Shown here: piece after piece, positions 25,701 through 28,328 of the stretch | Position numbering within the stretch: the first letter of the stretch is position 1 | Layout: each line of letters opens with the position of its first letter | Origin: Candidatus Delongbacteria bacterium | Lineage (GTDB): Bacteria > Delongbacteria > UBA4055 | Direction: 5' to 3' | Assembly: GCA_027858795.1 (NCBI GenBank) | Contig: JAQICF010000273.1 | Location: forward strand, 1 to 28,328 | DNA: 28,328 nucleotides | Notes under the pieces: generated by a model | What the model was told of the DNA's origin: nothing | The model's input: the letters and a program-made list of their open reading frames with translations, nothing else | Database searches by the model: none | Made by a program: the position numbers and the translations under genes

Positions 25701-26849
25701 AGTCGAGAGTTGATAATCATTAACGATCCATGCATGATCTACCATTTGAGAATTGAAATTGTAAAGTCCTCCGTAAAGGATAGGTTCTCCTCTACCGATA
25801 CTTGCTTTTAAAGAATCAATCCATATCACTGTATTACTAGGAGAATACCATGTTGCAGGAGTTTTCATTTGTGCGGTATAATTAAAATCTCGTGCAAGTC
25901 CGTCAGCAATATAATCAAAACCTGATGTTGTTAAAGTAGTACTGTAAGAAGCACCTATAGAAGTACCTGCATCTCTACAAATTCTTGCTACAGCATCTAT
26001 TTGTGTCTGAGTAGTCATCAAAGAATCATAAGCAAGCATATTTGCCCAGTCATATGTAGTATTTGAAAAATTTTCTAAGCCAACGGTGGGATATTCATAA
26101 AATTTCATCAGCTGTGCCATAACTAAAGGACCGCAACCGACAAGAGTAGTATCTTTTGTAACAGGGCAATAGCTATAGAAAGGATATTTTTGATGCCACT
26201 CAGTTTGAATCATTCCCTGTGTGTTTTTGAGCTTTTTTTTTTCGAGCCACCATTTGGGTGGATGAAAGTCTTTACTATAATCAATATGTTCATTGAAATT
26301 ATCTATCGGGACATTCAATTTTTCCCACATTGATCTATCAAAATCTGACATGAGGGATTTATTTTGCTTATATGCTTCAACTTTGCGCTTGTAAGAATCC
26401 CAATGCATAGGTGTAAATCTATTATCATCTATTGCCACAAAACCTTCATTTACACCCATTGTCCAAATATCAAAACCACCACCATGCATTAGAATGACTC
26501 CAGTTGTTTTCTTAAGTGCTGAAATCAATGCAAATCCCTTAGGATTATAATTGACAAAGTAACCTATCGCTAATTCTTCATCTTTTAATGGTGTAATATT
26601 TTTTATTATTCCATCACCTTCTTTTTTTTTCATTCCTTTCCATTCATGCTCTTCCTCGAACATATATTTGTAGTAATTTATCGCGATACGATTAAGTTCT
26701 ACCTGAGTTATAAGACCAGTATCATTTTTTTGCTCAGTTTGTACTTCATTTATTTTTTTTATCTTTGGTTCTTCCGTTGTATCATCTGACATTGCATTTG
26801 CAGGTATGAATAGCATGAGTAATACAAATAACAATATTTTACTTTTCAT
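22680..26849 (-). CDS. second giant secreted C10 (streptopain-like) cysteine peptidase (1389 aa)
   Basis: This is a full-length paralogue of the 1343-aa peptidase. A signal peptide (MKSKILLFVLLMLFIPANA) and a propeptide (ITQVELNRIAINYY...GYFVNYNPKGFALISA, about 47-111) lead to the active site LVGCGPLVMAQLMKFYEYP (Cys239) and DHAWIVNDY (His372), then EFHFNLG. The anchor-J-like domain (about 430-600), the shared WKLKLKEDPW...EIWRPF region (about 960-1000) and C-terminal Fn3 modules (LTWNT-like WNTVAGASSYMVYSSVDPYGTF) follow. It differs from its paralogue by an insert after the propeptide (GGGFDIWTMGVNEGFVAIDDNR) and an acidic/basic linker near 800-860. The end TDRLNLNR is identical in both and lies in repeat copy 4. 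TGGAG precedes the ATG. Its neighbour in the block differs from that of the first C10 gene. Confidence 0.92.
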   Translation of the reverse strand: MKSKILLFVLLMLFIPANAMSDDTTEEPKIKKINEVQTEQKNDTGLITQVELNRIAINYYKYMFEEEHEWKGMKKKEGDGIIKNITPLKDEELAIGYFVNYNPKGFALISALKKTTGVILMHGGGFDIWTMGVNEGFVAIDDNRFTPMHWDSYKRKVEAYKQNKSLMSDFDRSMWEKLNVPIDNFNEHIDYSKDFHPPKWWLEKKKLKNTQGMIQTEWHQKYPFYSYCPVTKDTTLVGCGPLVMAQLMKFYEYPTVGLENFSNTTYDWANMLAYDSLMTTQTQIDAVARICRDAGTSIGASYSTTLTTSGFDYIADGLARDFNYTAQMKTPATWYSPSNTVIWIDSLKASIGRGEPILYGGLYNFNSQMVDHAWIVNDYQLSTNEFHFNLGSEDINLNNWYPVSEITLDQNAIFHAIPDKNENALTIPYKEDFQDVVTGTSINQIPKYIGVSHTVTPGLLRTFHTYQDTLTGNKSVVVRNSGDNSQWFALKKIKLNCDSVPILKFRHKILDEYGLVGSGSTAMIIEISDDNRLTWNQTRRLDITNYNPDDWNKFVDNIISLEEFKNDTVNIRFRFPYGGSNNFCLIDDIEVGQLGLDFTDLSYDDILQPSDAQSVKVTPSIVTPPKSKGFENYDMVMDFYVKEDSTAMDYTLMYSDSLLENGVFEYPNWDTNAHFGKNYLIKAVARTKSDNTTLTSTEIRVQFSGRKCYITYPADYQDLTSFFDFELPLTIEGYIEAEPAFRDTLDGDIVLVGGWIWDYRYDMWIDDPAYADSSYFCDVGAYDYSLTKEGDKSLFDYKEVKTDYTPKRIHSKEELKRIKPTISSLKGFKNINENFEFPNEHFLYNRSSELQGLSDYYTSLENESKSATKDLVQFDTTYYEHATSLNLKPGFYWVECGAYYKYNLWTPIAEYDGHIILIPNWKLKLKEDPWYPGAVPHNSLREYAQNDDVYIEIWRPFTQSLYNIVDITVTRDYDNTEVATFQVDYNTKGKKYVYWETTGTTEPGFYTITATEQFENTSSIVTQKETIQICPLYEHWEHSGLWSDIWEINIDNDYFRIHNYIAGHAGIGDYSLGATYVTETGESIDESLSSDGVSFNLQHDAIFEVFMGLPYDGANFQEMYADYKMLLSKDGGISWTAIRQANVSDYNPYSWNPTAGYKFINWWTPIKNTVAEENLIVKFVSQNQIAPQDTISQQICYDEIQIRYRTDPVPDGGQNFAGNTDGSKVDLSWDAPVTKGLTPTLYYIYRNGSDLAVTSSTSYTDNSIIGDTMYNYSVVAYYEDSETGAWDVSSMLDCSVDIFVSSLTTPANVIIAENTTNVTITWNTVAGASSYMVYSSVDPYGTFTVDTSGTFNGEQWVAPLTESKLFYYVVATDTKRTLIKNTDRLNLNR

Positions 26850-26888
26850 TAATTTACTCCATATTTAATTTAGTCACAGTTTGCTGAT

Positions 26889-26923
26889 AGAAACATTATA
26901 AGAAATAATTAGTTTCTAATCAA
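26889..26923 (-). promoter_or_regulatory. promoter with AGAAAC-N17-GTTTCT palindrome (second C10 peptidase)
   Basis: Reading the - strand, TTGATT (26923-26918) is followed after 17 bases by TATAAT (26900-26895), about 45 bases before the ATG. AGAAAC (26889-26894) and GTTTCT (26912-26917) flank the -10 region as in the first C10 promoter. Conservation over about 50 bases is much higher than in the surrounding intergenic DNA. Confidence 0.78.
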
Positions 26924-27037
26924 GTTAATTAAATGTTGATTTTGTTGTATTCCTAAATTTCATTTTACCATATACATAAAAAAACCACCTCCTTCAAATT
27001 AATCTATTTTGTATTGAATTGCAAGCGCTACGATTTT

Positions 27038-27409
27038 CTATACTTCCACAGGTAAATTAATTGGTATCAGAAAATCTAATGAATATTTCTCGTTCAATGA
27101 TGGTTTTAATTTATAATCAAGATATGCTACTACTCCATCTAATAAATTTTCAGGAAAAATAGCCCATGTAATATTGATTCTTTCTGATTCCCGACACTTT
27201 TGTATCAAGGGATTATTTTTATATTCTTCAATTTTCTCAGAGAAACTACTTTGCCCAACTTTTAAAACTTTAATTATATCTGAATGAGTCCAAATCACAT
27301 AAACATATCCAAAACCATTAATATTATTTTGTATTGGTTCAAGCTCTTCCAAATTGTACCAATTATTATTTTTGTCACGTTCCCATATTGCTATAAACTG
27401 TATTGCCAT
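27038..27409 (-). CDS. small protein of unknown function, possibly GIY-YIG-like (123 aa)
   Basis: The product starts MAIQFIAIWERDKNNNWYNLEEL with no signal peptide, so it is probably cytoplasmic. The middle, GFGYVYVIWTHSDIIKVLKVGQSS, has the order G-x-VYVI...KVGQ that resembles the first strands of GIY-YIG-type or T5orf172-like domains. A later stretch reads ERINITWAIFPENLLDGVVAYLDYKLKP. The catalytic Arg and Glu of GIY-YIG nucleases are not evident, so the assignment is tentative. GAGAGG lies about ten bases upstream of the ATG. It occupies the position in its block that the Ig-like lipoprotein occupies in the neighbouring block, downstream of the same kind of promoter and leader. No link with protease function is visible. 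Confidence 0.7.
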   Translation of the reverse strand: MAIQFIAIWERDKNNNWYNLEELEPIQNNINGFGYVYVIWTHSDIIKVLKVGQSSFSEKIEEYKNNPLIQKCRESERINITWAIFPENLLDGVVAYLDYKLKPSLNEKYSLDFLIPINLPVEV

Positions 27410-27456
27410 TTTATTTAACCTCTCGTGTTCTTATAACTCTGATTGATTTTTCCCAT

Positions 27457-27610
27457 AAAAAAAAGGACACCGTATCTCTTAAATATCCACAACATTAGGC
27501 TTACCACAACCCACCTGAGAGATATAAAAAAGGCGGTGCCCTACAATAATGTAGAACACTCGCTTCTTCTCTTGTCTTTCAGGTTTTTAAATGTGGTAAT
27601 TTAATGTTGT
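27457..27610 (-). ncRNA. structured 5' leader element B
   Basis: On the - strand, ACAACATTA (27610-27602) pairs with TAATGTTGT (27497-27489), TTACCACA (27599-27592) with TGTGGTAA (27508-27501), ACCTGA with TCAGGT (about 27584-27579 and 27518-27513), and GTGTTCTACA (27559-27550) with TGTAGGGCAC (27545-27536) over a four-base loop. A 3' GGTGTCC and a run of eight T residues follow (27471-27457). Compared with element A, the outer stem changes on both sides (ATCACCAA/TTGGTGAT there, TTACCACA/TGTGGTAA here), the hallmark of compensatory change. The apical GTGT..C/GGGCAC motif and the 3' GTGTCC are conserved. It precedes the 123-aa gene by about 50 bases. Confidence 0.62.
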
Positions 27611-27703
27611 AAAACAAGATAATTAAAGCTAATTATCTTAATATGTTAAATATTGTTTATTCTTTTTAGTTTTACCTCTTATTTTTTTATTTTAGCTTAC
27701 ATT

Positions 27704-27732
27704 AAGTTATTTATTTTATAAGTATTTGTCAA
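27704..27732 (-). promoter_or_regulatory. promoter TTGACA-N17-TAACTT upstream of leader B
   Basis: Reading the - strand, TTGACA (27732-27727) is followed after 17 bases by TAACTT (27709-27704). Upstream bases (TTGGTAAAACAACTTGACAA) match those of the promoter at 22461-22489. The interval to the leader (27611-27703) is AT-rich without other visible features. Confidence 0.5.
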
Positions 27733-27784
27733 GTTGTTTTACCAATACAATTTGGTAATCATTATTACATTTCCTTCGTTGTTT

Positions 27785-27910
27785 ACAGATAGGCTTAATT
27801 TAAATTTTTCTTTTATAGTTACGATTGAAGATAACGGTCATGGCAAAAAGCAGTGGGGATAAGCTAAGCCGACACTCTAAGTAACCATTGATATTTTGCC
27901 AATGTTGTGG
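27785..27910 (+). repeat. attC-like palindromic element, copy 5 (left arm cross-matches copy 4)
   Basis: The core runs from GATAAC (27830-27835) to GTTGTG (27904-27909), with TGGCAAAA/TTTTGCCA inside and a centre most like that of copy 1 (GATAAGCTA...CTCTAAGTAACCATTGATAT). The left arm ACAGATAGGCTTAATTT (27785-27801) and GTTACGATTGAAGATAAC (27818-27835) pair with the right arm of copy 4. The sequence right of this copy's core (GTTGTGGGTCTGTAGTAG) does not pair with its own left arm and presumably matches a copy beyond the window. Confidence 0.82.
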
Positions 27911-27993
27911 GTCTGTAGTAGTTTTTTTACACGACTATATTTAGCGCTATCAAAAGGTTTGTTTTATATCAATAATCTTAACATTGGCACACA

Positions 27994-28328
27994 TTATTTC
28001 AAGTATAACATCTTTTTATTATCAACTGCATTACCGTCAATTACTAATGAATAATAATAGATACCTGCTGTTAACTCATTCGCATTAAGTTGATGATTAT
28101 GAACGCCTTTACTCTGCTTTCCTAGAGTAACCTCACAAGCAATTTCACCTTTTGCGTTGAAAATATTAATTTTCACATCAGAGTTTTCTTTCAGTTCATA
28201 AGGAATCACAGTAGCATTATTGAAAGGATTTGGGTAATTTTGTTTCAGGTCAAAACTGTTAACAGTAAAATGTCCATTGTCAATAGAAGTTGGGATATTT
28301 GTCTGAATTGGGTTACCTGACCCTGGTA
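27994..28328 (-). CDS. C-terminus of a T9SS cargo protein (cut by the window edge)
   Basis: The frame is open from the right edge to the stop at 27994-27996, giving about 111 residues with no N-terminus. After a PGSGNPIQTNIPTSIDNG linker comes LKQNYPNPFNNATVIPYELKE, then VKINIFNAKGEIACEV, GIYYYSLVIDGNAV and the basic end DNKKMLYLK. This is a T9SS type A sorting domain closely like those at 7226 and 8896. The protein is therefore probably secreted and surface-attached; its functional domain lies outside the window. A promoter or start cannot be given. Confidence 0.85.
   Translation of the reverse strand, partial: PGSGNPIQTNIPTSIDNGHFTVNSFDLKQNYPNPFNNATVIPYELKENSDVKINIFNAKGEIACEVTLGKQSKGVHNHQLNANELTAGIYYYSLVIDGNAVDNKKMLYLK

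Noticed and set aside
5462..27910. The five repeats as plain rho-independent terminators
   Set aside because: They lack a T-run, share a conserved orientation and internal boxes, and separate terminators already precede copies 1 and 2. The across-block arm pairing is not explained by termination.
5509..27910. The five repeats as a CRISPR array
   Set aside because: Copies are thousands of bases apart with genes between them, differ in their centres, and no cas operon is present; the Cas2-like protein at 475 is isolated.

Overview
The window is AT-rich bacterial DNA. It probably comes from a member of the FCB superphylum outside the classical Bacteroidetes (Cloacimonadota-, Delongbacteria- or Ignavibacteria-like). 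The pointers are C-terminal type IX secretion (T9SS) sorting domains with the YPNPFN motif, very large secreted proteases with stacked Ig/Fn3-like modules, the Fn3 signature YKVYSSDDPYGTF, and C10 (streptopain-like) peptidases. The phylum is an inference. No rRNA, tRNA, CRISPR array, transposase or integrase was recognised.

Layout. 1-5.4 kb, all + strand: a tiny secreted proline-rich peptide, a four-cysteine zinc-ribbon protein, a small Cas2/VapD-like protein, a DUF2235 alpha/beta hydrolase, a second zinc-knuckle peptide, a lipoprotein with a glycine-rich hydrophobic tail, and an SppA-type signal peptide peptidase with an extra N-terminal domain. 5.9-13.1 kb, + strand: a frame-broken and an intact copy of a secreted propeller-like T9SS protein, then a 1304-aa secreted metalloprotease. 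13.4-16.7 kb, - strand: a two-gene operon of an exported protein and a metzincin. 16.9-22.2 kb, - strand: a giant C10 peptidase and an Ig/C2-like lipoprotein. 22.7-27.4 kb, - strand: a paralogous giant C10 peptidase and a small unrelated protein. 28.0 kb to the edge: the C-terminus of another T9SS cargo protein.

The most unusual feature separates these blocks. Five copies of one imperfect palindrome (cores at 5509-5587, 13238-13317, 16791-16868, 22579-22658 and 27830-27908) all lie in the same orientation. Each has an AAC...GTT outer box pair and a TGGCAAAA/TTTTGCCA inner box pair, resembling integron attC sites. Outside each core are longer arms, and these pair best with the arm at the other end of the intervening gene block rather than across their own core. 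This is clearest at copy 2, whose left arm matches copy 1's right arm and whose right arm matches copy 3's left arm exactly. That is what is expected if each block is one mobile cassette (about 7.7, 3.6, 5.8 and 5.3 kb) that once circularised through its own site. I read the window as an integron-like array of unusually large cassettes carrying secreted proteases.

The two C10 cassettes share a layout: a TTGACA-type promoter near the right arm, a large structured 5' leader with compensatory stem changes, a variable first gene, then the peptidase with its own TTGAT/TATAAT promoter and an AGAAAC-N17-GTTTCT palindrome. In both, the last peptidase codons (TDRLNLNR-stop) lie inside the palindrome arm. 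The genes probably supply extracellular proteolysis and surface adhesion. That role is inferred from signal peptides, active-site motifs and C-terminal domains.
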